Of a stretch of 53,709 bases of DNA, positions 16,632-24,204 are shown one piece after another. The DNA comes from an uncultured Alphaproteobacteria bacterium (GTDB taxonomy: Bacteria; Pseudomonadota; Alphaproteobacteria; RF32; CAG-239). Positions within the stretch are counted from its first letter, which is position 1, and each line of letters begins with the position of its first letter. The notes beneath the pieces were generated by a model that saw nothing but the letters and a program-made list of their open reading frames with translations, was not told where the DNA came from and did no database searches. The position numbers were made by a program, and so were the translations under genes. The DNA lies in contig CALXPT010000010.1 in assembly GCA_944390355.1 (NCBI GenBank), positions 1-53,709 on the forward strand, written 5' to 3'.

Positions 16632-16664
16632 GCTTTGAAACCCTTAGTTTTCAAGCTTTTTTTT
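16632..16664 (+). terminator. terminator after the iminopeptidase gene
   Basis: GCTTTGAAA (16632-16640) pairs with TTTCAAGC (16649-16656) with one bulged T, followed by eight Ts. Confidence 0.65.
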
Positions 16665-16746
16665 GTGAATAAGTCAAAAAAAACGTTATTTATGAGCCTA
16701 AAATTAAAAAAATGCACAAAATCTGCGCCTAAGCTTAAATTTTTGT

Positions 16747-16776
16747 TTGACAGACTTGATTTTTCGCCCTTAAATT
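16747..16776 (+). promoter_or_regulatory. probable HU gene promoter
   Basis: TTGACA at 16747-16752, then TAAATT at 16771-16776 after an 18-nt spacer (or TTAAAT after 17), about 70 nt before the HU start. Confidence 0.5.
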
Positions 16777-16845
16777 TCCTTGTGAATGCGCAATGGGGCC
16801 GTTCACAGTAGTTTGTAACTTAATTTTTTAGAGGGAGTCCTCACA

Positions 16846-17118
16846 GTGAATAAAAATGAATTGATTGCCAGCATCTCTAACGAAACTGGTTTAACAAAAA
16901 CTGATTCTGCAAAAGCTTTGGATGCTTTCGTTTCTTCTATTACCAACGCTTTGAAAGCCGGTGATGAAGTTCGTTTGGTCGGTTTTGGTACTTTTGCTGT
17001 TTCTAAGCGTTCTGCTACGACCGGTCGTAATCCGCGCACTGGTGATACCATCAAAATTCCGGCTCGCAAACAAGCTAAGTTTAAAGCCGGTAAAGCTCTT
17101 CAGGACTCTGTTAACTAA
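16846..17118 (+). CDS. hup: HU-family DNA-binding protein
   Basis: A 90-aa nucleoid protein of exactly the usual length. It starts MNKNELIASISNETGLTKTD and has the VRLVGFGTFAVSKR strand. The DNA-bending arm and signature follow: GRNPRTGDTIKIPARK. It ends FKAGKALQDSVN. HU dimers bend DNA and compact the nucleoid. The start is a GTG at 16846 with GGGAG about 9 nt upstream, and translation there begins exactly at the family N-terminus. It is a single gene with two hairpins downstream. Confidence 0.97.
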   Translation: MNKNELIASISNETGLTKTDSAKALDAFVSSITNALKAGDEVRLVGFGTFAVSKRSATTGRNPRTGDTIKIPARKQAKFKAGKALQDSVN

Positions 17119-17125
17119 GGCTTTT

Positions 17126-17166
17126 AAGGACTGACGTTTGTGTCGGTCCTTTGCTTTTGTTTTTGA
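17126..17166 (+). terminator. terminator after HU
   Basis: AAGGACTGAC (17126-17135) pairs with GTCGGTCCTT (17142-17151), nearly perfect, followed by T-rich sequence. Confidence 0.7.
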
Positions 17167-17177
17167 GTTTTGAAAAT

Positions 17178-17209
17178 TAAACCTCTCGCAAATTTGTGAG
17201 AGGTTTTTT
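17178..17209. terminator. bidirectional terminator between HU and the CoA-transferase genes
   Basis: AACCTCTC (17180-17187) and GAGAGGTT (17198-17205) pair, with T-runs on both sides, serving HU on one strand and the CoA transferase on the other. Confidence 0.8.
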
Positions 17210-17214
17210 GTTCC

Positions 17215-17880
17215 TTAAGCTGCTATGTTTTGTAAGTGCGGCGGTATGATTAATTTTGCTTCTATCGTCGATGTGATTTCTTCCAGACTAAACAGCGGAT
17301 TTATTTCTTCCAATACCAGACCTTCTTTTGTTACGCGGAGAACACAGCGTTCGGTTATTATCAAATCTACTTCATGGGCTGCCGTTAGCGGCAGAGTGCA
17401 TCTTTTGAGAATCTTGATTTTGTTTTTTGCTAAATGTTCCATGGCGACTATGACTTTCTTTGCTCCGACAACCAAATCCATTGCTCCGCCGATGCCGGGG
17501 ACCATTACGCCGGGAATCATCCAATTGGCTACGTTGCCTTCTTCATCTACTTGTAGAGCACCCAAAACCGTGGCATCAATGTGTCCGCCTCTAACCATAA
17601 CAAAGGATGTTTGCGAATCAAAAAATGCTGCGCCGGTTTGTAGTGTAACCGGTTGTCCGCCCGCATTGATTATTTTGGAATCGATATTGTCGGCTTCAGG
17701 TTTCGCTCCTATGCCGATAATGCCGTTTTCGGAATGTATCATTACATGGATGTTCGGCGGAATGTAGTTGGCAGCTTCAGTCGGAAGGCCGATACCCAAT
17801 GTTACATAATCTCCTTCGTGGAGTTCTTTGGCTACTCTTTTGCCTATGATTTCGCGGATTTGTTCTTTGCTTAATTCCAT
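17215..17880 (-). CDS. 3-oxoacid/acetoacetate CoA-transferase subunit B
   Basis: A 221-aa beta subunit of the family I CoA transferases (AtoA, ScoB, CtfB). The family opening is IGKRVAKELHEGDYVTLGIGLP. The active-site glutamate lies in SENGIIGIG; it forms the glutamyl-CoA thioester. GGHIDATVLGALQVDEEGN, MVPGIGGAMDLVVGAKK and PLTAAHEVDLIITE follow. The ATG at 17880 has AGGA 8 nt upstream and begins with the family sequence; the ATG at 17901 overlaps the previous gene and adds seven residues. It is paired with subunit A just upstream. The exact acid (acetoacetate, butyrate or another) cannot be read from sequence. Confidence 0.88.
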   Translation of the reverse strand: MELSKEQIREIIGKRVAKELHEGDYVTLGIGLPTEAANYIPPNIHVMIHSENGIIGIGAKPEADNIDSKIINAGGQPVTLQTGAAFFDSQTSFVMVRGGHIDATVLGALQVDEEGNVANWMIPGVMVPGIGGAMDLVVGAKKVIVAMEHLAKNKIKILKRCTLPLTAAHEVDLIITERCVLRVTKEGLVLEEINPLFSLEEITSTIEAKLIIPPHLQNIAA

Positions 17881-17897
17881 TGTGCTTTTCCTTATAT

Positions 17898-18539
17898 TCA
17901 CGCGACTATGTAGTCAATAAAAATTCCGGGGATTGTAACGAGGTTCGGGTCAAGTGCTTGTTCCACTATTTCATCCGCTTCGACAATTACGGTTTGTGCC
18001 GCAGTGGCCATTACCGGATTAAAATTGCGCGTTGAGCCTTCTAAATAAACATTGCCGAATTTGTCAACCTTGGTTCCATAGATTAAAGCAAAATCAGCTT
18101 TTAGCGGTGTTTCGAGCAAATATTTTTTGCCATTTATTTCAAGGCTCTGTTTTCCTTCTTCGATGATGGTTCCTACACCGGTCGGCGTTAATATTCCACC
18201 AAGTCCGGAACCTCCGGCGCGAATCCTCTCAATCAATGTTCCCATCGGTACAAGTTCTACTTCCAGCGTGCCCTCGTGCATTTGATGTCCCGTCTCTGGA
18301 TTTGTGCCTATGTGCGAGACAATTGCTTTCTTGATGCGCTTATTAACAATAAGCTTACCGCGGTCGCTGTCCGGAACGCAGGTGTCGTTGGCGATTAATG
18401 TCAAATCATGTGTCGGGAGGGATAGTATTTCATCTATCACTTTTGTTGGTGACCCACATCTTAAAAAACCCCCAATCATGATTGATGCGCCACTGGGAAT
18501 CAGATTTCCGGCCATGTTTGCCGTGATTATTTTTTTCAA
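17898..18539 (-). CDS. 3-oxoacid/acetoacetate CoA-transferase subunit A
   Basis: A 213-aa alpha subunit. It has the glycine-rich CoA-binding block SIMIGGFLRCGSPTKVIDEI, the family motif TNPETGHQMHEGTLEVELVP, the loop RIRAGGSGLGGILTPTGVGT and the end DKFGNVYLEGSTRNFNPVMA. The subunits form a heterotetramer. The two genes are 17 nt apart. The terminator region at 17178-17209 closes the unit. In a gut-type organism the pair could take part in short-chain fatty-acid metabolism, which is inference. Confidence 0.88.
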   Translation of the reverse strand: MKKIITANMAGNLIPSGASIMIGGFLRCGSPTKVIDEILSLPTHDLTLIANDTCVPDSDRGKLIVNKRIKKAIVSHIGTNPETGHQMHEGTLEVELVPMGTLIERIRAGGSGLGGILTPTGVGTIIEEGKQSLEINGKKYLLETPLKADFALIYGTKVDKFGNVYLEGSTRNFNPVMATAAQTVIVEADEIVEQALDPNLVTIPGIFIDYIVA

Positions 18540-18677
18540 ATTTGATTTTCCTTTGAAATTTAAACTTCTGTAAGTATAACAGAAAAAATTATAATGTACA
18601 GTTTTTTAATTTTTTGTTATAACTTATTGTTTTTTAATGCTTTGTTGCAAAAAAATAAAAAATGTGTTTTTTTTTGC

Positions 18678-18706
18678 TTGATTATTTTTATTTATATGTG
18701 TATATT
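18678..18706 (+). promoter_or_regulatory. promoter of tRNA-Val
   Basis: TTGATT at 18678-18683, a 17-nt spacer and TATATT at 18701-18706, 23 nt before the tRNA. Confidence 0.6.
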
Positions 18707-18729
18707 CTTTCTCAAATCGGGGGTCTCGT

Positions 18730-18805
18730 GGGCGCTTAGCTCAGTTGGAAGAGCATCTCGTTTACACCGAGAGGGTCGGGAGTTCGAACCTCTCAGCGCC
18801 CACCA
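18730..18805 (+). tRNA. tRNA-Val (anticodon TAC)
   Basis: Cloverleaf with acceptor GGGCGCT paired to AGCGCCC, D-arm GCTC-AGTTGGAAGA-GC, anticodon stem TCTCG/CGAGA with loop TTTACAC (anticodon TAC), T-arm GGGAGTTCGAACCTC and an encoded CCA. It is followed by its own terminator and by the duplicated tail described separately. Confidence 0.96.
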
Positions 18806-19090
18806 GTTGATAAAGCTTTCGGATTATTTCGAAAGCTTTTTTTTGTATCTTTTGAGGTTCGAACTCCCTCGGGAGTTCTTCTGGCTCGTAAGAGTTTGTT
18901 TCTCAAACTCTAACTCGCTGCGGTCAACTCGAGTTGTAACGATTGCTTTATGCTGCTGTCGCGCCATAAGCAATCTAACAACACTTCGCCGTCGTTGAAA
19001 ATTTCTCCACCGGAGAAATTTTTTCTCTCCGGCCTCTCAGCGCCCACCAGTTGATAAAGCTTTCGGATTATTTCGAAAGCTTTTTTTTGT
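18789..19090 (+). repeat. tRNA-Val tail repeat: duplicated 3' end plus terminator around a hairpin-rich spacer
   Basis: A 58-bp perfect direct repeat, 18789-18846 and 19033-19090 (period 244), consists of the last 17 nt of tRNA-Val including CCA and the whole terminator. Between the copies, 18854-18868 is an exact reverse complement of the T-arm (18778-18792). Next, 18869-18878 repeats the tRNA in sense (as 18776-18785), and the two form a hairpin. The rest of the spacer is a row of hairpins: AGAGTTTG/CAAACTCT, GATTGCTT/AAGCAATC and AATTTCTCC/GGAGAAATT. No open reading frame stands out. E. coli tyrT repeats have a comparable design. Confidence 0.85.
18812..18844 (+). terminator. terminator of tRNA-Val (first copy)
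   Basis: AAAGCTTTCG (18812-18821) pairs perfectly with CGAAAGCTTT (18830-18839), then a T-run. An exact second copy lies at 19056-19088. Confidence 0.85.
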
Positions 19091-19169
19091 TCAACATTAT
19101 GGCTTGATTTTTATTTTTAATTTTGTATAATATTGTCAAATTTTGATTATTATAACCTTTTAAATTTTT

Positions 19170-19364
19170 ATGTATATGGATATTAATGTAACTTCGCTCT
19201 TGGCGGTTGGAATGATTGCCGCGGTGCTTAATCTTGTTTTTTTAGTTGTGGCAATATCCTTGGGATATAAACAACGTTCTTGTGATGTGGCAGCACTGTG
19301 CATAGGACTGGCGATACTCAATATGGGGTTATTAGCAGCCTATATTATCTTGTCGCTACTTTAA
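19170..19364 (+). CDS. small two-span membrane protein (64 aa)
   Basis: A 64-aa hydrophobic protein with two predicted membrane segments: SLLAVGMIAAVLNLVFLVVA and ALCIGLAILNMGLLAAYIIL. They are joined by a short polar loop (GYKQRSCD). No family is recognised. There is no clear ribosome site before either ATG (19170 or 19176). A strong terminator 8 nt after the stop supports a real transcript. Its role is unknown. Confidence 0.5.
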   Translation: MYMDINVTSLLAVGMIAAVLNLVFLVVAISLGYKQRSCDVAALCIGLAILNMGLLAAYIILSLL

Positions 19365-19371
19365 AATTGTT

Positions 19372-19408
19372 AAACGTATTGGTTTTGTTTTCCAATACGT
19401 TTTTTTTG
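19372..19408 (+). terminator. terminator after the 64-aa membrane protein
   Basis: AAACGTATTGG (19372-19382) pairs perfectly with CCAATACGTTT (19392-19402), followed by a T-run. Confidence 0.9.
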
Positions 19409-19608
19409 TATCTGTTGAGATGGGAAGTGGTTGGGGTTTTGATTTTACTTTGTATTAAAAAGTCAGGTTAAATTTTTTTCTTGAAAAAAGTGTATTTGTT
19501 TGTTAGTAATTACTAATATATGAGTCGTAAACTTTTGATGAGGTAGATTGGCAGCGTTAGAATTTGATGTTTGTTGGGAAGTTAATTTTTTGGACTGGAT
19601 ATTGATTT

Positions 19609-20136
19609 ATGACAGAATATTTTTGGAACTGGAATGACTATACTTTTTATTTGAAAGAAGAAAACTTGAAGTTAAGAGTTTTGCGCCTTGCTGCAGAAAA
19701 TGAAGTTGTTCAAAACTCAGAAAATGTTTCGCCTTTTTTGAAACGGGTATGTAAAGAATTGTCTGAATATTTTTCCGGTATGCGTGATTGTTTTGATATT
19801 CCTTTGATTTTGGATGGAACTGAATTTCAACGTAAAGTTTGGCGCGAATTGTTGAATATACCGTACGGAAAAGTTGTTTTTTATAAAGATATTGCGCAAA
19901 AAATAGGTCATGCGAAATCGGTTCGGGCGGTAGGGCAGGCTTGTCATCAGAACCCGATTTTGCTAATTGTTCCTTGTCATCGCGTTGTCGGAAAAGGCGG
20001 GCAACTCGGAGGGTATGCCGCCGGTGTTGAAATGAAAAGATTTTTGTTGGATTTGGAATCACAACACTCAGGACAGAAAAAATTTCAAAATTCGGAGTTG
20101 GGTTTTTATTTGTCGAGAGCGTATGTGTCCGAATAA
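19609..20136 (+). CDS. ogt: methylated-DNA-protein-cysteine methyltransferase
   Basis: A 175-aa suicide repair enzyme that moves the alkyl group from O6-alkylguanine to its own cysteine. The DNA-binding/catalytic domain starts at LDGTEFQRKVWRELLNIPYG. It has SVRAVGQACHQNPILLIVPC with the active cysteine in the PCHRVV motif. It ends with GGYAAGVEMKRFLLDLE. The N-terminal 75 residues are poorly conserved, as usual. It is a single gene with a terminator; the 240-nt upstream gap shows no clear gene. Confidence 0.93.
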   Translation: MTEYFWNWNDYTFYLKEENLKLRVLRLAAENEVVQNSENVSPFLKRVCKELSEYFSGMRDCFDIPLILDGTEFQRKVWRELLNIPYGKVVFYKDIAQKIGHAKSVRAVGQACHQNPILLIVPCHRVVGKGGQLGGYAAGVEMKRFLLDLESQHSGQKKFQNSELGFYLSRAYVSE

Positions 20137-20161
20137 TTTAATATTTTTTTTCTACATAATT

Positions 20162-20198
20162 AAAAATCCCTTTTGTTTGATTTCAAAAGGGATTTTTT
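20162..20198. terminator. bidirectional terminator between ogt and the sugar porter
   Basis: AAAAATCCCTTTTG pairs with CAAAAGGGATTTTT, with A- and T-runs on the two sides, serving both convergent genes. Confidence 0.88.
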
Positions 20199-20212
20199 CA
20201 TGTTCAAATTGC

Positions 20213-21607
20213 TTAGGCTTTTTCCTTGGAACTTGAGGATTGCCATATCTTTTCAATTTCTTCTAGCGAGCGTCCTTTGGTTTCGGGGATATATCTTTTA
20301 ATGATATAAAGCCCCAATATGGCGATAACTCCGAAAATCCAGAATGTGTAGGCTTCGCCGATATTTTTTAATAATGTCGGGAATATTAAAGCCACAATAA
20401 AATTGAAAACAAAATTTGACATGGTGGCAATACTCATGGCTGTGCCGCGAATCTTTAACGGCATGATTTCCGAAATTAAAATCCATGCAATAGGCCCTAA
20501 GGAAAAGGCAAAGCAAGAAATAAACAAAACTATTGAGCCTACCGATACCCATTTTAGGTCATAAGGTGTCAAGGCATTGAAATAAAATGATGCGCCAAGT
20601 GCAAACAAGCTTACGGTTATTCCGCTCAAACCGGTATAAAGCAATGGTTTGCGGCCGATTTTGTCCGTGAAAAATATGGCGACGAATGTTAAGGCAAAGT
20701 TCACAAAGCCAACCCCGATAGTGGCATAAAGTGCACCAATGGTGTCGGTGAAACCTGCGGCTTTGAATATGGTGGCAGTGTAATATATTATCGTGTTTAT
20801 TCCGGTACAAATTTGTATGAACATGATTGCTATGCCGATTAATATCGGTTTTAGCATCCATGTTTCAAAAATTTTGCCGCTTGATGATTTTTTTAATTCT
20901 TCTGTCGTTTTTAGTGCCGAACGAATCTCTTTAATTGCTTTTTCATGATTAGCTTCCGGTTCTATTCTGGCAAAAATTTTGCGTGCCTCGTCTTCTCTCT
21001 TTTTGCTAATAAGCCAACGTGGTGTGTCGCCCAAAAACGATATGCCTATTAATAATATTAAGGCCGGAATTAAGCCTGCTCCCAGCATCCAACGCCAATT
21101 ATATTCCGATAAGGCAAATATGCGGTTAATCAGGTATGAAAACAATATGCCGGCCGTGATGGCTAGTTGGTATAAAGATACCAGCATACCACGGAGTTTT
21201 TGCGGGGAGAGTTCCGATAAATAAAGCGGTACTACAAAATTAACCATACCAATGGCAAAACCCAATATTATGCGGCCGGTTATCAGCCAAAATACCGAAG
21301 GTGCAAATCCACATATTATGGAACCAATTGCAAAAATGGTTCCTGTTGCTATAATGACTTTTTTGCGGCCGTAGATGTCGGCAAAAATACCGTTAAATGC
21401 GGCTCCGAATACGGCACCTATCAATGCGGAGGAAACAACCCAGCCTTGCTCTAGCGTTGTCAGCGGCCATGTGTCGTTTATAAACAGCAAAGCTCCGGAA
21501 ATAACCCCTGTGTCAAAACCGGATAAAAGTCCGCCAAATGATGCGACACCGGCGATAATATAAAGCCAAAAATGCTTGATTTTTTTTGTTGCCGTGGTTG
21601 CGTTCAT
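20213..21607 (-). CDS. sugar porter family MFS transporter
   Basis: A 464-aa, 12-span transporter of the sugar porter family (XylE/GalP/AraE type proton symporters). Signatures are GLLSGFDTGVISGALLFI in span 1, DIYGRKKVI in loop 2-3, GRIILGFAIGMVNFVVPLYL with SELSPQKLRG, GDTPRWLISK before the central loop, IMFIQICTGINTIIYYT in span 7, TDKIGRKPLL and PETKGRSLEEIE at the end. The substrate is probably a hexose or pentose. It is a single gene. Confidence 0.9.
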   Translation of the reverse strand: MNATTATKKIKHFWLYIIAGVASFGGLLSGFDTGVISGALLFINDTWPLTTLEQGWVVSSALIGAVFGAAFNGIFADIYGRKKVIIATGTIFAIGSIICGFAPSVFWLITGRIILGFAIGMVNFVVPLYLSELSPQKLRGMLVSLYQLAITAGILFSYLINRIFALSEYNWRWMLGAGLIPALILLIGISFLGDTPRWLISKKREDEARKIFARIEPEANHEKAIKEIRSALKTTEELKKSSSGKIFETWMLKPILIGIAIMFIQICTGINTIIYYTATIFKAAGFTDTIGALYATIGVGFVNFALTFVAIFFTDKIGRKPLLYTGLSGITVSLFALGASFYFNALTPYDLKWVSVGSIVLFISCFAFSLGPIAWILISEIMPLKIRGTAMSIATMSNFVFNFIVALIFPTLLKNIGEAYTFWIFGVIAILGLYIIKRYIPETKGRSLEEIEKIWQSSSSKEKA

Positions 21608-21760
21608 TTCTGTCTCCCTTCTTTAATTTTTGGAATCACTTTCTTTTTACATATATAATATCGTTGTTTTTTTTAGCAACAAAAAAGACAGAAGTTGTTT
21701 AAAATTAACCGTTTTTAAAAAGACTTATGCTATTATCTGTTTTCAGAATCGGGAGGCTGA

Positions 21761-23104
21761 ATGTTTTTTAGAAATTTGTTGTTGCTGGGTGTGGGCGTTG
21801 CGTTTTTGTGGGGGAGCAAAGGCGTGTCTTATGCTGCCGAGCTTCATACAAAAAATGTGATTGAAAAAAAAGATGAAACGCCGGAAAATGAAAATTTTGA
21901 AGTTCCCGAAGAATATTTGTCTTGGTTCAAAAGTTTGAAAAAAGAAATGCTTGATAAAGGTATTTCTGCCAAAACCGTTGATACCGCTTTAGGCAAAAAT
22001 TATTATCATCCCAAGCCGGAGGTCGTGAAAATCGACAGGCGTCAAATCGAGTTCGTTCTTACTTCTACGGATTATTTGAACCGTATGATTGATGCTAATA
22101 AAGTTCGCAAAGGACAACAAAAATACAAAGAACTCTATCCGTTGTTTTATGATATGGAAGAAAAATACGGTGTGCCGTTTGAGTATATTGTTGCGTTTTG
22201 GGGAATGGAAACAAATTATGGGGTTAACTTCGGCAAATTTAACATTATCGAATCCTTGGTGCAGATGAGTTATGACAAAAGGCGTCCGTTGTTCTTTCGG
22301 GAACAATTGTTTGAGGCTCTTAAAATGATTGATAACTGGGGTATCGATTATACCAAAATGCAAGGCTCTTGGGCCGGTGCAATGGGGCATTTTCAATTTA
22401 TGCCTTCAACCATTAATGCTTATGCCATTGATTATAATGTTGACGGCAAAATAGATATTTGGCACTCTTTTGAAGATGCCGCCGCTTCTGCCGCCAACTA
22501 TATTTCTAAACTCGGTTGGCAGAAAGATATTCCTTGGGGGATGGAGGTTAGCTTGCCGTGGGATTTTGATTATGCTCTTACGGGGCGTAACAATCTAAAA
22601 TCTGTTGCAGAGTGGAAAAAAAGCGGCGTGAAAACCATTGCAAACCAAACTTTGCCTCTTGATGATAAACTTCAGGTCGCCATTATTGTTCCCGAAGGGA
22701 AAAAAGGGCGAGCTTATTTGATTACCGAAAACTTTAAGAAAATTTTGGTATGGAATCGTTCCGAAAATTATGCTTTGGGAGTCGGGGTTTTATCCGATTA
22801 TATTAAAAACGGAAAAAAATGGCAGCGTTTCGAACAGCATCCGGCCGTGCGAATCAAAACGGATGATGTGCTTAAAATTCAGGACTTTATTAATAAACTC
22901 GGTTTGTTTAAACTGGTTGCCGACGGACAGTTGGGACCGGAAACCCGCGAGGCTATCAAAAAAGTTCAGAAACAAGCTAAACTTCCTCAAGACGGTTATC
23001 CTGACTATCAGTTGTTGGAAAAAATTAACAGCTATAATCCCGAAATCGGTTTTGCCATTCCCGTGCCTATCCCGAAAACTCAAAAAAATGCGGATAAAAA
23101 GTAG
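21761..23104 (+). CDS. mltB: lytic murein transglycosylase B
   Basis: A 447-aa periplasmic enzyme that cleaves the glycan strand of murein and forms 1,6-anhydro ends. The N-terminus is a signal peptide with an AXA-like end (GVSYAAE). The SLT_2 domain has YGVPFEYIVAFWGMETNYG with the catalytic glutamate. MQGSWAGAMGHFQFMPSTI and NVDGKIDIWHSFEDAAASAA follow. The C-terminal 60 residues are a peptidoglycan-binding domain (DGQLGPETREAIKKVQ). GGGAGG lies 4-5 nt before the ATG. It opens the envelope gene run that continues with rlpA and dacA. Confidence 0.93.
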   Translation: MFFRNLLLLGVGVAFLWGSKGVSYAAELHTKNVIEKKDETPENENFEVPEEYLSWFKSLKKEMLDKGISAKTVDTALGKNYYHPKPEVVKIDRRQIEFVLTSTDYLNRMIDANKVRKGQQKYKELYPLFYDMEEKYGVPFEYIVAFWGMETNYGVNFGKFNIIESLVQMSYDKRRPLFFREQLFEALKMIDNWGIDYTKMQGSWAGAMGHFQFMPSTINAYAIDYNVDGKIDIWHSFEDAAASAANYISKLGWQKDIPWGMEVSLPWDFDYALTGRNNLKSVAEWKKSGVKTIANQTLPLDDKLQVAIIVPEGKKGRAYLITENFKKILVWNRSENYALGVGVLSDYIKNGKKWQRFEQHPAVRIKTDDVLKIQDFINKLGLFKLVADGQLGPETREAIKKVQKQAKLPQDGYPDYQLLEKINSYNPEIGFAIPVPIPKTQKNADKK

Positions 23105-23191
23105 AAACGCTCTTTACGTCGGTATAAAAACAGAGTATGCTGTGTCCGAATTTTGTTTGAAACTCAAAAAAGTCGGGATAATTGTCGGGCT

Positions 23192-24181
23192 ATGCTTAAA
23201 TTAAAAACTGTTGGCTTAGGTGTTTTATTGTTCTTGGTGGCCGGTTGTGCTTCAAAAGAAGTCGATTTGAGCTCATCTCCTTATACTCAGGCCGCTACCA
23301 TAAAAGATATGGGCGGTTCTTATAAAATCGGTAATCCTTATCAGATTATGGGACAGTGGTATTATCCTAAAGAGGATTATGACTATGTTGAGGAAGGTGT
23401 GGCTTCATGGTATGGTGAAGATTTTCATGCCAAAACAACTGCTAACGGTGAAGCGTATAATATGAATACTTTAACTGCGGCTCATCGGACTTTGCCTCTG
23501 CCTTCAATTGTGCGCGTTACAAATATGGAAAACGGGCGATCCTTGGTCTTGCGCGTGAATGACCGCGGTCCTTATGTTAAAAACCGAATTATTGATGTTT
23601 CTAAACGTGCGGCAGAGTTGCTCGGGTTTAAAACTAAGGGAACGGCTAAAGTCAGAGTCGAAATTTTGCCTAAGGAAAGTTTGGCTTTGAAGCAAGCGTT
23701 GACGGAGCCTAATTTGAAGGCCGGTTATTCTTTGGCTAATGCTCGTGATGAGAGCTTTGATTCTTCCGTGCCGCCGCCGGTTTCCATGAATCCCAATTAT
23801 AACGAATATGATCGCAATTATATTGTCGGTGCCAGCTTAAATGCACAACCTATCCAAGAGTATTCGAATGTCAATATTTCAAATCAAAAGCCCGTGCAGG
23901 TTGCGCAGGCGGAAAATAAAAGTCAGGTTAATCGCTATGTGGCTGCCGGCGGAAAGAAATTTTATGTTCAAGTCGGGGCTTTTTCAAAGCAGGAATCCGC
24001 GCAGAATCTTTCCAGACAATTGGGAAAAGTCGGTGAGGTTTTGATGACAACCGTCGAGGTTGACGGAAAGACTTTCTATCGTGTGCGTTTAGGCCCTTAC
24101 AATGCTCAAAGCGATGCCGCCGAAACGGCAGAGAAGTTGTATAATTATGGTATTAATGATGCTCGTATTGTTAAAGATTAA
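23192..24181 (+). CDS. rlpA: RlpA septal/endolytic transglycosylase lipoprotein with SPOR domain
   Basis: A 329-aa lipoprotein. The signal ends in the lipobox LVAGC. The double-psi beta-barrel spans about residues 68-165 (GVASWYGEDFHAKTTANGE, TAAHRTLPLP, VRVNDRGPY-type LRVNDRGPYVKNRIIDVS). The SPOR domain is C-terminal (KFYVQVGAFSKQESAQNL, VRLGPYNAQSDA) and binds denuded glycan at division sites. I start at the ATG at 23192 because it begins the signal peptide directly; the frame is open from 23153. It lies between mltB and dacA, all murein-active. Confidence 0.92.
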   Translation: MLKLKTVGLGVLLFLVAGCASKEVDLSSSPYTQAATIKDMGGSYKIGNPYQIMGQWYYPKEDYDYVEEGVASWYGEDFHAKTTANGEAYNMNTLTAAHRTLPLPSIVRVTNMENGRSLVLRVNDRGPYVKNRIIDVSKRAAELLGFKTKGTAKVRVEILPKESLALKQALTEPNLKAGYSLANARDESFDSSVPPPVSMNPNYNEYDRNYIVGASLNAQPIQEYSNVNISNQKPVQVAQAENKSQVNRYVAAGGKKFYVQVGAFSKQESAQNLSRQLGKVGEVLMTTVEVDGKTFYRVRLGPYNAQSDAAETAEKLYNYGINDARIVKD

Positions 24182-24204
24182 GGTTTTATTTGAGGTGGAA
24201 AATT

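Noticed and set aside
18789..19090. Attachment sites of an integrated element at tRNA-Val
   Set aside because: A duplicated tRNA end is the normal mark of integration, but the interval is only 244 bp and holds no integrase or other gene. The duplication also includes the terminator and recurs at tRNA-Lys.
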